Assembly: GCF_000767615.3 (NCBI RefSeq)
Contig: NZ_CP009553.3
Span: forward strand, 1,302,001-1,366,000
Length of the DNA: 64,000 nucleotides
Direction of reading: 5' to 3'
Source: Pandoraea pnomenusa
Lineage (GTDB): Bacteria; Pseudomonadota; Gammaproteobacteria; Burkholderiales; Burkholderiaceae
Shown: piece by piece, positions 27,898 to 36,974 of the stretch
How positions within the stretch are numbered: the first letter of the stretch is position 1
Layout of the letters: each line of letters begins with the position of its first letter
Notes under the pieces: generated by a model
Seen by the model: only the letters and a program-made list of their open reading frames with translations
What the model was told of the DNA's origin: nothing
Database searches by the model: none
Position numbers and translations under genes: made by a program

Positions 27898-28509
27898 TTA
27901 CTTTCCCGCCATATCCAGCGACGCCACCAGCGCAATTCGCTCGGCGCGCAATTGCTCGTCGTCGCGAAACGCGGTTCCCTGGAGCGCCAGGAACCGAAGC
28001 GACTTCAGCCCGATGCAGGCGAATGCCGCGCGCAGGTAAGGCGTGAGGAAGTCGGGCTGCTTCGCATGCTCTCCGGTGAAGACCCCGCCGGATGCGATGC
28101 CGACATATACCGGCTTGTCCTGCAGCAGCCCGATCTTCTCGCCCGTGGGCGCGGTGCCGATCGTGCGTCTCACGCGCAACACCTGATCGATCCACGCCTT
28201 CAGATTGGACGGCACCGTGAAGTTGTTGACGGGCGTGCCGATGACGAGCGCGTCGGCGTCTTCGACCTCGCGGATCAGTTGCTCCGAGAGTTGCGTCGCG
28301 GTCAGTGCCTGCTCGGCGTCGAGCGACGCAGGTGACGACAGGGCATTGGCGTAACTGGCGTCCGCATGCGGGACGGGCTCGCGCCCCAGGTCGCGTCGGA
28401 TGATGCTTGCCCCGGGGGCGAACGCGAGAAGACGCACCACGATGTCCGCCGACATCTTGCGGCTGTGCGATACGTCTCTCGGGCTGCAGTCGATGTGCAG
28501 GATCTTCAT
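27898..28509 (-). CDS. azoR: FMN-dependent NADH azoreductase
   Basis: A 203-residue flavodoxin-like reductase. The FMN phosphate loop is DCSPRDVSHSRKMSADIV near residues 7-24. The family stretch ALVIGTPVNNFTVPSNLKAWIDQVLR is near 86-111, and VYVGIASGGVFTG near 133-145. AzoR enzymes reduce azo dyes and quinones with NADH. It follows the AhpD-like gene with a 24-bp gap on the same strand, forming a small redox operon. Confidence 0.92.
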   Translation of the reverse strand: MKILHIDCSPRDVSHSRKMSADIVVRLLAFAPGASIIRRDLGREPVPHADASYANALSSPASLDAEQALTATQLSEQLIREVEDADALVIGTPVNNFTVPSNLKAWIDQVLRVRRTIGTAPTGEKIGLLQDKPVYVGIASGGVFTGEHAKQPDFLTPYLRAAFACIGLKSLRFLALQGTAFRDDEQLRAERIALVASLDMAGK

Positions 28510-28533
28510 GAAGTTGGCGCTTGTCGCAAAAGG

Positions 28534-28968
28534 TTACTGGCGCATGCCGATCGCCAGGCGGTTGAACGCGCTCATCAAGGCAATCGCAAAAGTAAGATCG
28601 GAAATCTCCACGTCGCTGAAGCAGGTTTCGAGCGGCGTGTAATCCTCGTCCGGTGCGTGGGTCTGGTCGACGTGCGTGAGCGATTCCGTCCATGCCAGCG
28701 CGGCACGCTCGCGATCCGTGAAGTATTCGCTCACGCGCCATCCGGCGAGACTGTCCAGCTTCGCCTCCGGCATGCCGCTCGAACGCAATGCCTTGGTGTG
28801 CATCTCCAGACAATACGCGCAGCCGTTGATTTGGGATATCCGCAACCACACCAGTTCGATCATCTCCTTGCCCAGCGGGCCCTTGAACAAGGCAGTCTTG
28901 GTGGCGCCCAGGCCGCGATAGGCGTCGGCGGAAAGCGTGTTGTATGGCAGGCGTTTCGGTGTACTCAT
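28534..28968 (-). CDS. Carboxymuconolactone decarboxylase / AhpD-like peroxidase
   Basis: A 144-residue protein with the AhpD core: INGCAYCLEMHTKALRSSGMPEAKLDSLAGW. The Cys-x-x-Cys-x-x-x-His triad (CAYCLEMH, near residues 52-59) is the redox centre of this family, which reduces peroxides or disulfide partners. Despite the family name it is unlikely to be a true carboxymuconolactone decarboxylase. It is the first gene of a pair with azoR. Confidence 0.9.
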   Translation of the reverse strand: MSTPKRLPYNTLSADAYRGLGATKTALFKGPLGKEMIELVWLRISQINGCAYCLEMHTKALRSSGMPEAKLDSLAGWRVSEYFTDRERAALAWTESLTHVDQTHAPDEDYTPLETCFSDVEISDLTFAIALMSAFNRLAIGMRQ

Positions 28969-29046
28969 GATTAGCTCGGATGTTGCGAGATCTCGGAATT
29001 CGAGAGACTCAAGGGAAAAAAGGAAGGTGACAGAGCGGTGCCGGGC

Positions 29047-29478
29047 TTACAGCGCCTGACGGAAGTGCATGCCCATGGCCAACAGCCCTTGCCGGAAATA
29101 GAAGCGTTGCGCGAGCGCATTGCCAAGACCCGTGTCGAGCACGAAGTGCGCACATTCGTGACGGCGCGCCTCGTCGCGCAGCGCGTCCAGTAGCCTGGCA
29201 CCCAGCCCGTGACTGCGCACGTCGGCAGTGGTGACCAGATCGTCCACGTAAAGGAAGCGTCCGTAGATCGTGTTTTCCTGCAGACGGTAGCCGGCCAACG
29301 CCTTGACCTGATCGTCCTGCCAGGCGGCCAGAATCCGGTATCCCTGCCTGGCCTGCCGATGTACCTGGGCGGTGAACGTCACGGCGTCGGTCAAATGCGG
29401 GCGCAGCTCCCGCATCACGCCGAAGCCGGCCTCAATGTCCTGATCGCTGTCGAGATGACGCAATTGAAAGGTTGTCAT
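29047..29478 (-). CDS. GNAT-family N-acetyltransferase
   Basis: A 143-residue GNAT protein. The acetyl-CoA pyrophosphate loop is seen as VTTADVRSHGLGARLLDALRDEARRHECAHFVLDTGLGNALAQRFYFRQGL (about residues 85-135), with the R/Q-x-x-G-x-G/A motif as RSHGLGA. The substrate is unknown. It diverges from the MocR regulator with an 88-bp spacer, so the regulator may control it. Confidence 0.9.
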   Translation of the reverse strand: MTTFQLRHLDSDQDIEAGFGVMRELRPHLTDAVTFTAQVHRQARQGYRILAAWQDDQVKALAGYRLQENTIYGRFLYVDDLVTTADVRSHGLGARLLDALRDEARRHECAHFVLDTGLGNALAQRFYFRQGLLAMGMHFRQAL

Positions 29479-29566
29479 GGGATGTTCCTTGTCGTCGAGC
29501 CATTAATGTAGACTTTCGATGGCCTACTCCATAGGTCCAAGAATTGAAGATATTAGTGGGGCATCG

Positions 29567-30997
29567 ATGATGGACTTTCAGCAACTCAAACCGAGTCGGG
29601 ATCACAGCGGTCCGGTCTATCTGCAGCTGTACCGGCGCTATCGGGAGGCCATCGCCAGCGGCATGCTGGGGCCGGGCGACCGCGTGCCGTCGGTGCGCAG
29701 TCTCGCCAGCGCCCTGAACCTTGCACGCGGTACCGTCGAGACGGCCTACCAGATGCTGGCGAGCGAGGGGTATTTCGTGACGCGCGGCGCGGCGGGGACG
29801 GTGGTGTCACCGCGGCTCGCGAACCTGCCCGATCCGGCGATTGCCGGTGCGAGGGTGCCGTCCGGGGCCGATGCCTGGCGGGCGCCGCAGGCGGCATCCG
29901 GCGACGTCGCACCGTTTCAACTCGGGTTGCCCGCGTTGGACGCGTTTCCGCGCAAGGTATGGGCGCGTCTGGCCGGGCGAAGCGTGCGTGCGCTGGAGAC
30001 GGCGGCCATGACCGTTCCCGATTCCGCCGGGTACGCGCCGCTCCGGCATGCGATCGCCGGATACCTCGGCATCTCCCGGGGCATCGTTTGCGCCCCGGAG
30101 CAGGTTTTCGTGACGCCAGGGTATCGCGGCGCGCTCGATCTGGTATGCCGCGCACTACTCGAGCCCAGGGATGCCGGGTGGTACGAGGATCCGGGGTACC
30201 TGTTCGCGCGTGAGTGTCTGACGCGCGCAGGTATGGCGCTGACGCCGGTGCCTGTGGACGACGAGGGGCTGAACGTAAAGACAGGGCAGCAGCGTGCGCC
30301 GAAGGCGCGCTTCGCCGTGGTGACGCCAACGCACCAGAGTCCCACCGGGGTGGCGCTGTCGTTGCCGCGGCGACTGGAACTGCTGGCGTGGGCACAAGAC
30401 TCGCGGGCGTGGATCATCGAGGACGACTACGACAGCGAGTTCCGCTACCACGGTCGCCCGCTACCGGCGCTCAAGAGTCTGGATCAGAACGATCGCGTGC
30501 TTTATACGGGCACCTTCAGCAAGGTGCTGTTCCCGGGCCTGCGCCTGGCCTATCTTGTGGTGCCGCGGTCGCAGATCGCCAGGTTTCGGGATATCGTCGT
30601 CCACATGCCGGGCCCCGGCGCGATTCTGCTGCAGGGCATGGTCGCCGATTTCATGGAACAGGGACACTTTGCCCGGCACTTGCGCAAGATGCGCAGCCTG
30701 TACGCGCAACGCCGGGGCTATCTCGTCGACGCATTGGCGCAAACCTTTGGCGAGCGCCTGCTCGTGCAACCGCAGGCCGGCGGGATTCATGTGCTGGCGC
30801 ATCTGGCGCGAGGCGAGAACGACAGCGCACTGGCCGCGGCGGCACGCGCACGCGGGCTGGCGGTGCAGGCGTTGAGCGACTGGCGGGCACGGCGGGGCGG
30901 CAAGGGCGGCCTGCTGATGGGTTTCGCCAATTTTGCATCGGACGCCGCGGCGCTTGCCGCAGTCACGCGGCTGGCCGCCGCACTGCCCGGCGACTGA
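29567..30997 (+). CDS. MocR-type regulator (GntR HTH fused to aminotransferase fold)
   Basis: A 476-residue MocR/PdxR protein. Residues about 10-75 form the winged HTH (GPVYLQLYRRYREAIASGMLGPGDRVPSVRSLASALNLARGTVETAYQMLASEGYFVTRG). Residues from about 110 form a PLP aminotransferase-like domain, with the PLP lysine in YTGTFSKVLFPGLRLAYLVVP near 311. Such proteins sense PLP or amino-acid derivatives and usually regulate a neighbouring gene. I use the ATG pair at 29567/29570 (GTGGGG upstream); a start at 29519 lacks a ribosome-binding site and would leave little room for a promoter. Confidence 0.9.
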   Translation: MMDFQQLKPSRDHSGPVYLQLYRRYREAIASGMLGPGDRVPSVRSLASALNLARGTVETAYQMLASEGYFVTRGAAGTVVSPRLANLPDPAIAGARVPSGADAWRAPQAASGDVAPFQLGLPALDAFPRKVWARLAGRSVRALETAAMTVPDSAGYAPLRHAIAGYLGISRGIVCAPEQVFVTPGYRGALDLVCRALLEPRDAGWYEDPGYLFARECLTRAGMALTPVPVDDEGLNVKTGQQRAPKARFAVVTPTHQSPTGVALSLPRRLELLAWAQDSRAWIIEDDYDSEFRYHGRPLPALKSLDQNDRVLYTGTFSKVLFPGLRLAYLVVPRSQIARFRDIVVHMPGPGAILLQGMVADFMEQGHFARHLRKMRSLYAQRRGYLVDALAQTFGERLLVQPQAGGIHVLAHLARGENDSALAAAARARGLAVQALSDWRARRGGKGGLLMGFANFASDAAALAAVTRLAAALPGD

Positions 30998-31065
30998 GTC
31001 CCGCGCCAAGCAATCGTCCGCGTCTCGGGAGGCGACGCGACATGCCCGGCACCGACGCCCCTTCG

Positions 31066-31791
31066 CTATGCGCGGTCGCCGAGTACCGTGGCGCGCGTGA
31101 AGGCTTCGATGTTGTCCAGCAGGGCGTCCAGCCCTTCGCCCGCCCGTTTGACATCGCCGGCCGCAATCGCTTCGGCGACTTCCGCGTGCAAACGCGCCAT
31201 GGTCGGCAGGTCTGCCGCTTCCTTGTAGTGGTAGTACCAGAAGCGGCGCGACAGACCATGCATCAGGCGCATGGCGCCTTCGGCGAATTCGTTGCGCGCG
31301 GCCACCAGGCAAAGTTCGTTGAACTCGCGATCGGCGCGCACGAACTCCACGTCCTTGCCGCTTCGCGCCGAGCTCCTGAAGGCCTTGGCGAGGCGCGTGA
31401 AATGTGCGCGCTGCTCGACGGTCGCCTTCTTCGCCGCGCTTCTCGCGATGAGGCGCTCCACCTCCCGACGCGTCTCGAGCAATCGCAGTTGCTTGGCCAC
31501 GTCCATCGGCGGCACCAGCAGTCCGCGCTGCGGCAACACCACGATCAAATGCTCTCGCGCCAGCCGCTGGATCGCCTCGCGAATCGGCGTACGGCCGAAC
31601 CCCGTCATTTCGCTCAACTGCAATTCCGAAAGCGTGGAGCCCGGTGCGAGCCGCAGCGTCACGATGGCCTCTTCGATCCACTCGTACGCCATGTCGACCA
31701 TTCGGCCACGCGGAATGACATCCGTTCGGGCGCCCGAAGCCGCCATCACTTCCGATTTTTCTGTGCGTTGCGTCGTTTTTCTTGTGGCCAT
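31066..31791 (-). CDS. GntR/FCD-family transcriptional regulator
   Basis: A 241-residue regulator. The N-terminal winged HTH is near residues 30-95 (AYEWIEEAIVTLRLAPGSTLSELQLSEMTGFGRTPIREAIQRLAREHLIVVLPQRGLLV). The C-terminal FCD ligand-binding domain spans about 105-235, with the metal-ligand type residues D and H in FVRADREFNELC and RLHAEVAEAI. FCD regulators respond to organic acids. The start could also be the ATG at 31746. It lies beside three transcription units on the plus strand that share a palindrome and is the best candidate to bind it. Confidence 0.9.
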   Translation of the reverse strand: MATRKTTQRTEKSEVMAASGARTDVIPRGRMVDMAYEWIEEAIVTLRLAPGSTLSELQLSEMTGFGRTPIREAIQRLAREHLIVVLPQRGLLVPPMDVAKQLRLLETRREVERLIARSAAKKATVEQRAHFTRLAKAFRSSARSGKDVEFVRADREFNELCLVAARNEFAEGAMRLMHGLSRRFWYYHYKEAADLPTMARLHAEVAEAIAAGDVKRAGEGLDALLDNIEAFTRATVLGDRA

Positions 31792-31807
31792 TTGGTCAAA
31801 GCCGAGA

Positions 31808-31822
31808 ACAAATATTAATTGT
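31808..31822. promoter_or_regulatory. AT-rich palindrome upstream of the FCD regulator
   Basis: ACAAATATTAATTGT is a near-perfect inverted repeat 17 bp upstream of the regulator start. It may be an autoregulatory site, though it differs from the CTAAYATRTTAG motif of the target genes. Confidence 0.4.
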
Positions 31823-32011
31823 ATATCACCTGCTTCCGGCGCCGTTTCCGCCTGCGATCGCGCGCGTTCGGCCTTCATTTCGGCCACGCAGGGGGCGGAT
31901 ATTGCGCCGCCTGCGTCTCGTCTTCCCCCTGGAATGCCTTGCATGCCCTCCGGGATTTCCCCGGGGGGAAGGCGACTTGTTCACGTCATCTGATGTGCTA
32001 TTACTAATCAA

Positions 32012-32023
32012 CTAATATATTAC
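32012..32023. promoter_or_regulatory. FCD-type operator, copy A
   Basis: CTAATATATTAC, with TAATATATTA perfectly symmetrical, lies 21 bp before the hydrolase ATG. On the minus strand it continues as ATATTAGTTG, which is identical to part of copy C upstream of the hydroxylase. Confidence 0.65.
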
Positions 32024-32043
32024 TAGCGTGGGGCACGCAGGCA

Positions 32044-32805
32044 ATGGACATTCGACGTGTAGGGAATCCCGATGGTTTTCCGGTGGTGGCCTTGCACGGC
32101 ATACAGGGAACGAGCGACGCTTGGACGCCTTTGGCGACCGCGCTCGGCGATACCTTCCTGTTCATCCTGCCCAACATGCCCGGTCGTGGTCGCGCGGGCT
32201 ATCCCGCATCGCCCGACGAATGCCGCGCGGACGCCTTCGCACGGCGGGCGAGTGAAGTCATCGAGCGTGAAGTCGGAGATCGTCCCTTTGCCCTTGCGGG
32301 CTGGAGCATGGGGGTGTCGGTCATTTTCGAGTTGCTCACGCGTCTGGCGGGTGGTGCTGCCCGCCATGCGCCGCCGATGGCCACGGTGCTGATGTCCGGT
32401 ACGGCGCAACTCGACGAGGTGGCGTGGTTCGGTGCGTCCGACGAGGCCGCCCTTCTCGACGAGATCCGGCAACGCGAGCGGCGATTGGGGCTCACGCAGG
32501 CGGCGCACCCCGAAGTCGTTGCGTGGACCTGGCGCGCGTTGCGACCGGTCTCGCATCTCGCGAATCTGGTTCACGTCACCATGCCCACGCTGATCGTGCA
32601 TGGCAGCGACGATGAGGATTGTCCCGTCGCCCACGCCCGGCGAATGCAGGCCGGCATGCGCCACGCCACGTTGCAGGTGATACCCGGCGCGCGTCATTCG
32701 CTGCTGACACAGAACACACAGCAGGTCGGCGCGGCGATGCGGGCATTTCTGAGCGCACACGGCGCTACCCCGCGACCGGCGATTCAACACGAGGAGAATT
32801 CATGA
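32044..32805 (+). CDS. Alpha/beta-hydrolase
   Basis: A 253-residue alpha/beta-fold hydrolase. The oxyanion region is ALHGIQGTSDAW near residues 16-27. The nucleophile is Ser88 in AGWSMGVSV, the acid lies in IVHGSDDEDCP and the His in PGARHSLLTQN. It resembles ester- or C-C-bond hydrolases of ring-cleavage pathways, but the substrate is not identifiable. Its stop overlaps the next start (ATGA), so hydrolase and iron-type dehydrogenase are coupled. Confidence 0.88.
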   Translation: MDIRRVGNPDGFPVVALHGIQGTSDAWTPLATALGDTFLFILPNMPGRGRAGYPASPDECRADAFARRASEVIEREVGDRPFALAGWSMGVSVIFELLTRLAGGAARHAPPMATVLMSGTAQLDEVAWFGASDEAALLDEIRQRERRLGLTQAAHPEVVAWTWRALRPVSHLANLVHVTMPTLIVHGSDDEDCPVAHARRMQAGMRHATLQVIPGARHSLLTQNTQQVGAAMRAFLSAHGATPRPAIQHEENS

Positions 32806-34067
32806 GAATCGAAGACTGCATCCATTTCTGCGCGCCATCGCGGCTCGTCATCGAACTGGGCTATCGCCACAAGCTTCCCCGCTTGCTCCAGACGCTGGGC
32901 TACCGGCGCGGCGTGCTCGTCACCGACGCGTTTTTCGAGCACAAGACGCCATGGGTATCCGATTACGTGGCTGCGTGTGCGCGTCTCGGGATTCACGTCG
33001 ACGTCTACGCCGCGGGGGCGCCTGATCCCACGACCGACCTGTGCGATCGCGCGAGCGCCGAACTTCGCGGCATGCTCGGTACCCAACTGCCTGATCACGT
33101 CGTCTCGCTCGGTGGCGGCAGCAACATCGATCTGGCCAAGGCGCTGTGCCTGACACTGGCCTCGGGGCGACCGATACGCGACTACGGCGCCGGCGTGCCC
33201 ACCGACGCGCCGGTCATCGACCATATCTCGATGCCGACCACCGCGGGGACCGGCTCCGAGCTAACGCCGGGCACGATTCTGTTCGATCCCGAAACCGGCA
33301 TCAAAACGGCGGTCATGGACAACCGGCTGCGCCCGGTGATTGCCGTCATCGACCCCGAACTGACATTCACCTGTCCGCCGAGGGTCACGGCAGAGTCCGG
33401 CCTCGACGCGCTGACTCACGCGCTCGAATCGTTCGTCACGCTCGATTCGAGCCGCTTCGACCGTGCCGGCAGCGTCGACCCCGGTTACAGCGGACGCAAT
33501 GGCCTGACCATGATCTTCGCGCGCGAGTCCATCCGCCTGGCCGCGAAATATCTCGTGCGCTGCTATGAGAACGGCGGCGATGTCGAGGCGCGGGTGGGCA
33601 TGTGTTACGCAAGCGTCTACGCCGCGATGTCGTACGGCAGCGCGGGGCTCAACGCCGTACACGGCATTGCCTACGGGGTGGCCGCACTCACACACAAGTC
33701 GCACGGTGCCACGAACGCCGTGGTCCTGCCCTATGTGATCGACGCACTCACGCACAGCCGGCGCGCCGAGTTGCTCGAAGTCGCGCGCCTGTTCGGCATC
33801 GATACCTCCGACGAGGACCAGGCGGTTCGCGCGCTGCCACGCGCGCTGCGCGATCTCGTCGGCAGGCTCGGCATTCCCACCGACCTCGATGCCTTTGGTG
33901 TTGCACAGGCATCTCTGGATCATCTGCTGGCCGACTCGCTTGGCGTGACTCGGCTGGCCAAGGCATTCCCTGTCGGGAATATCGAAGCGAGCTATGCGCA
34001 AATTATCGACAACGCATGGCGAGGAGCGCTTCGAGACGAGAAGGCGGAGAGGCTCTCGGCTGCCTGA
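32802..34067 (+). CDS. Iron-containing alcohol dehydrogenase family protein
   Basis: A 421-residue group III metal-dependent dehydrogenase. The NAD(P) loop is VVSLGGGSNIDLAKAL near residues 102-117, followed by MPTTAGTGSELTPGTIL. Metal ligands are visible in GLDALTHALESF (Asp, His), LNAVHGIAYG and KSHGATNAVVLPYV. The family includes maleylacetate reductases and 1,3-diol or hydroxyacid dehydrogenases. Residues near 250-262 (SRFDRAGSVDPGYSG) look like an insertion relative to typical members of about 385 residues. It is translationally coupled to the hydrolase. Confidence 0.9.
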   Translation: MRIEDCIHFCAPSRLVIELGYRHKLPRLLQTLGYRRGVLVTDAFFEHKTPWVSDYVAACARLGIHVDVYAAGAPDPTTDLCDRASAELRGMLGTQLPDHVVSLGGGSNIDLAKALCLTLASGRPIRDYGAGVPTDAPVIDHISMPTTAGTGSELTPGTILFDPETGIKTAVMDNRLRPVIAVIDPELTFTCPPRVTAESGLDALTHALESFVTLDSSRFDRAGSVDPGYSGRNGLTMIFARESIRLAAKYLVRCYENGGDVEARVGMCYASVYAAMSYGSAGLNAVHGIAYGVAALTHKSHGATNAVVLPYVIDALTHSRRAELLEVARLFGIDTSDEDQAVRALPRALRDLVGRLGIPTDLDAFGVAQASLDHLLADSLGVTRLAKAFPVGNIEASYAQIIDNAWRGALRDEKAERLSAA

Positions 34068-34173
34068 GCACGCCGGGGCGAGGCCTTGCGCCTGGCGCCG
34101 GCGTGGCGGGTCAGCCGCGCAAAGACACCAATCGATACTCGGCCGGACCACCGGTCGCTTTGCGCCTCGAAGT

Positions 34174-34185
34174 CTAATATGTTAG
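34174..34185. promoter_or_regulatory. FCD-type operator, copy B
   Basis: CTAATATGTTAG lies 37 bp before the MFS gene. It is the exact reverse complement of copy C. A second, weaker unit CTGATCATTAG follows directly (34186-34196). Confidence 0.75.
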
Positions 34186-34222
34186 CTGATCATTAGCAGC
34201 CTGCATTGGAGGAGACACAAGC

Positions 34223-35605
34223 ATGGACATGTCAGCAGCCGCATCGCGGCTGGGCGTTGGTGTCGTCGCGCGTCTTGAGCGACTACCGATGACCCGTTAT
34301 CAACGAACACTTTTCTCGATCATCGCCACGGCGTGGTTCTTCGATTCGATGGACCTTGGTCTGATGACGTTCGTTCTCGGCTCGATCAAGGCGGAGTTCG
34401 GGTTGTCCGCGTCACAGGCGGGGCTACTCGCCAGCTCGAGCTTTCTGGGGATGTTCGTGGGGGCGGCCACAGCCGGGCTGCTGGCGGACAAGTTCGGGCG
34501 CAAGCCGATCTTCCAGGTGAGCATGATTTTCTGGGGCGTGGGCAGTCTGATGTGCGGCTTCGCCCACAATGTCGAGTCACTGATGCTCTATCGCGTGGTG
34601 CTCGGCTTCGGCATGGGCATGGAGTTTCCCATCGGCCTGTCGATGGTCTCGGAAATCGTGCCCGCTCGCAGTCGCGGCAAGTACGTGGCGATTCTCGAGG
34701 GGTTCTGGCCGATCGGCTTCATTGCGGCAGGGGCCTTCGCGTACTTCATGCTGCCCGTGATCGGCTGGCGCGGCATATTCATCGCCCTGGCCGTGCCGGC
34801 GGCTTTCGTTTTCGTCGTCCGCAGAATGGTTCCGGAGTCGCCTCGTTGGCTCGAAGATACCGGGCGGATGAAAGAGGCGGCCGACGTGATGCGCCACATC
34901 GAGGCAAAGGTGGAGCACGCGTACGGCCGCAAGTTGCCCGAGCCGAGCATGGCCGCCACCGCGCCGCGTCTGTCGTCCGGACGCAAGGCGCTCCTCGCGG
35001 AGATCTGGACCGGCGTCTACGCGAAGCGGACCTTCATGCTGTGGACCACGTGGTTCTTCGCGCTGCTCGGCTACTACGGACTCACGACATGGCTGGGCGC
35101 GCTGCTCCAGCAAGCGGGATACGAAATCACCAAGTCCGTGCTCTATACGGTCTACATCTCGCTTGCCGGCATTCCCGGATTCCTCTTCTCGGCATGGTTG
35201 CTCGAAAAGTGGGGACGAAAACCCACCTGCGCACTGATGCTGCTCGGCAGCGCCGTATCCGCCTATCTGTACGGGCAGGCCGCGGGCACACGCGCACCGA
35301 TCGAGCAGTTGATCGCGGCGGGGCTGATGATGCAGTTCTTCCTCTTTGGCATGTGGTCCGTTCTCTACGCCTACACACCGGAACTGTACCCGACGCGGAC
35401 GCGGGCAACCGGGTCGGGGTTCGCCTCGTCCATCGGACGCGTTGGCTCGCTGGCAGGTCCGTTCGCGATCGGCGTGCTGCTCCCGAGCTGGGGGCAAACC
35501 GGCGTGTTCACGATGGGGGCCGTGTCCTTCGTGATTGCCGCACTCGCGGTGATCGTGCTTGGCGTCGAAACCAAGGGCCGCGCGCTGGAGGATGTGTCGC
35601 ACTGA
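34223..35605 (+). CDS. MFS metabolite:H+ symporter
   Basis: A 460-residue twelve-helix transporter. Loop 2-3 has the MFS signature as GLLADKFGRKPIFQVSM near residues 87-103. The loop between the sixth and seventh helices includes VPESPRWLEDTGRMKEAADV, as in the sugar-porter/metabolite symporter group. A strong GGAGGAG precedes the start. Such proteins often import organic acids; the substrate is probably the same compound that the neighbouring hydrolase, dehydrogenase and hydroxylase process. Confidence 0.9.
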   Translation: MDMSAAASRLGVGVVARLERLPMTRYQRTLFSIIATAWFFDSMDLGLMTFVLGSIKAEFGLSASQAGLLASSSFLGMFVGAATAGLLADKFGRKPIFQVSMIFWGVGSLMCGFAHNVESLMLYRVVLGFGMGMEFPIGLSMVSEIVPARSRGKYVAILEGFWPIGFIAAGAFAYFMLPVIGWRGIFIALAVPAAFVFVVRRMVPESPRWLEDTGRMKEAADVMRHIEAKVEHAYGRKLPEPSMAATAPRLSSGRKALLAEIWTGVYAKRTFMLWTTWFFALLGYYGLTTWLGALLQQAGYEITKSVLYTVYISLAGIPGFLFSAWLLEKWGRKPTCALMLLGSAVSAYLYGQAAGTRAPIEQLIAAGLMMQFFLFGMWSVLYAYTPELYPTRTRATGSGFASSIGRVGSLAGPFAIGVLLPSWGQTGVFTMGAVSFVIAALAVIVLGVETKGRALEDVSH

Positions 35606-35825
35606 AGTAGCGCAGACGCCCCGACGCGACGCGTACCGCCGACACCCATGTCGGCGCGTGCAGCGACATGGGCGTCGGCGGGGCGCAGGGCTTGCCGTCG
35701 CCTGCGGCGCCGTTACCCGCTCGCCATCGAAGCACCGCCGAAACATCGATCGCCCGGACGCGTCGCGCATTCCGAATGCCGCCAGACGCGTCCCCCCTTC
35801 CCGAAGACATCCGCGCACGAGTTTG

Positions 35826-35860
35826 TTGACATTTGTGCTTGGCTAACTAACATATTAGTT
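35826..35860 (+). promoter_or_regulatory. Promoter overlapped by FCD-type operator, copy C
   Basis: A perfect -35 TTGACA (35826-35831) is 16 bp from TAACAT (35848-35853). The palindrome CTAACATATTAG (35847-35858, extending to AACTAA...TTAGTT) covers the -10 box, so a bound protein would repress. This is 47 bp before the hydroxylase ATG. Confidence 0.75.
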
Positions 35861-35904
35861 GTGTATTTGATGGGATCGCAGCATTCGGACACCGGAGACA
35901 AACC

Positions 35905-36714
35905 ATGATTACCGAGCGTCAATTGAAGTTCAGGGAGCAGTACAAGTCGAACATCAGCCCGATGTACAACGGCCTGTTGCATATCGTCGTGATGTATATC
36001 GTCGCGATCGGTGCGGTGTGGTACGCCGTGAGCCAGTTGCGCCAGCCGACGTGGGAGTGGTTCCTGATCATCCCCGTGTTCCTCGCCGGCAACTTTGCCG
36101 AGTGGTTCATGCACCGTTTCGTGATGCATCGCCGCGTGGATGTCTGGGGCCTTCGCGAGATCTACAACCGGCACACGCGGCAGCACCATCAGTACTTCAC
36201 CGACCAGTTGTCGACGATCGACACGACGCGCGAATTCCGGATCGTGTTCTTTCCGTGGCGCGTGCTGGCCACGCTTGGCGTGGGGGGCGGCGTGCTCGGG
36301 TATGCGACTTCACTCGTCCTGAACGCCAACGCCGGCTGGATGGTGTTCCTCACGATGGTGGGGCAGTACGTGATCTACGAAACCTTTCATTATTGCTGCC
36401 ACTGCCACGAGAACTGGTTCGTGCGCAACATGCCGTTCATCAACACGATTCGTCGTCATCATACGGCGCATCACAACATGGGCATCATGATGAAGTACAA
36501 CATGAACCTGACGTTCCCGATCGCCGACTGGTACATGGGAAGCAGCGATCTGCGCCGCGGCCTGCTGGGCCATCTTTTCAACGGCTACAGCGACAAGCAC
36601 GTCAAGGAAGAGCTCAGGCCGATCATCGCGAAGTTCCGGGACGACCATTCGCGCGTCACGCTCGACGGCCCGATCCTCACGGACGACGAGAAGCGCGCCA
36701 TGACCGCGATCTGA
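35905..36714 (+). CDS. Fatty-acid hydroxylase / sterol-desaturase superfamily protein
   Basis: A 269-residue membrane di-iron oxygenase. The histidine clusters are present: HRFVMH near residues 71-76, [10 protein letters not shown] near 89-98, [10 protein letters not shown] near 159-168 and [11 protein letters not shown] near 182-192. Hydrophobic helices lie near 20-60 and 115-155. The superfamily hydroxylates or desaturates acyl chains, sterols or carotenoids using O2 and a reductase partner, none of which is encoded nearby. It has its own promoter carrying the shared palindrome. Confidence 0.88.
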   Translation: MITERQLKFREQYKSNISPMYNGLLHIVVMYIVAIGAVWYAVSQLRQPTWEWFLIIPVFLAGNFAEWFMHRFVMHRRVDVWGLREIYNRHTRQHHQYFTDQLSTIDTTREFRIVFFPWRVLATLGVGGGVLGYATSLVLNANAGWMVFLTMVGQYVIYETFHYCCHCHENWFVRNMPFINTIRRHHTAHHNMGIMMKYNMNLTFPIADWYMGSSDLRRGLLGHLFNGYSDKHVKEELRPIIAKFRDDHSRVTLDGPILTDDEKRAMTAI

Positions 36715-36974
36715 CGGCGCCGAGGCGAGGAGCCCGCGGCGGCGCTACTCGGGCAGGGTGGGGATCTGGCATTCCACATGGTGGGCCACGAAAACGATCC
36801 GCACGGCGAGTTGGCGGCATTGCACAGTCCCAAGTGGCGTGGGCAAGCGCAGCAGTTGCACCGTCCGGACCGGACGCCACGGTGGTCGCATTGTCGATGG
36901 ATCGAGCGAGAGGTGCGGTGCGCCGCACGCGTGCCCCTGGCTTATCATGTGCGTTTTCGATTGTGCCCACCGCC

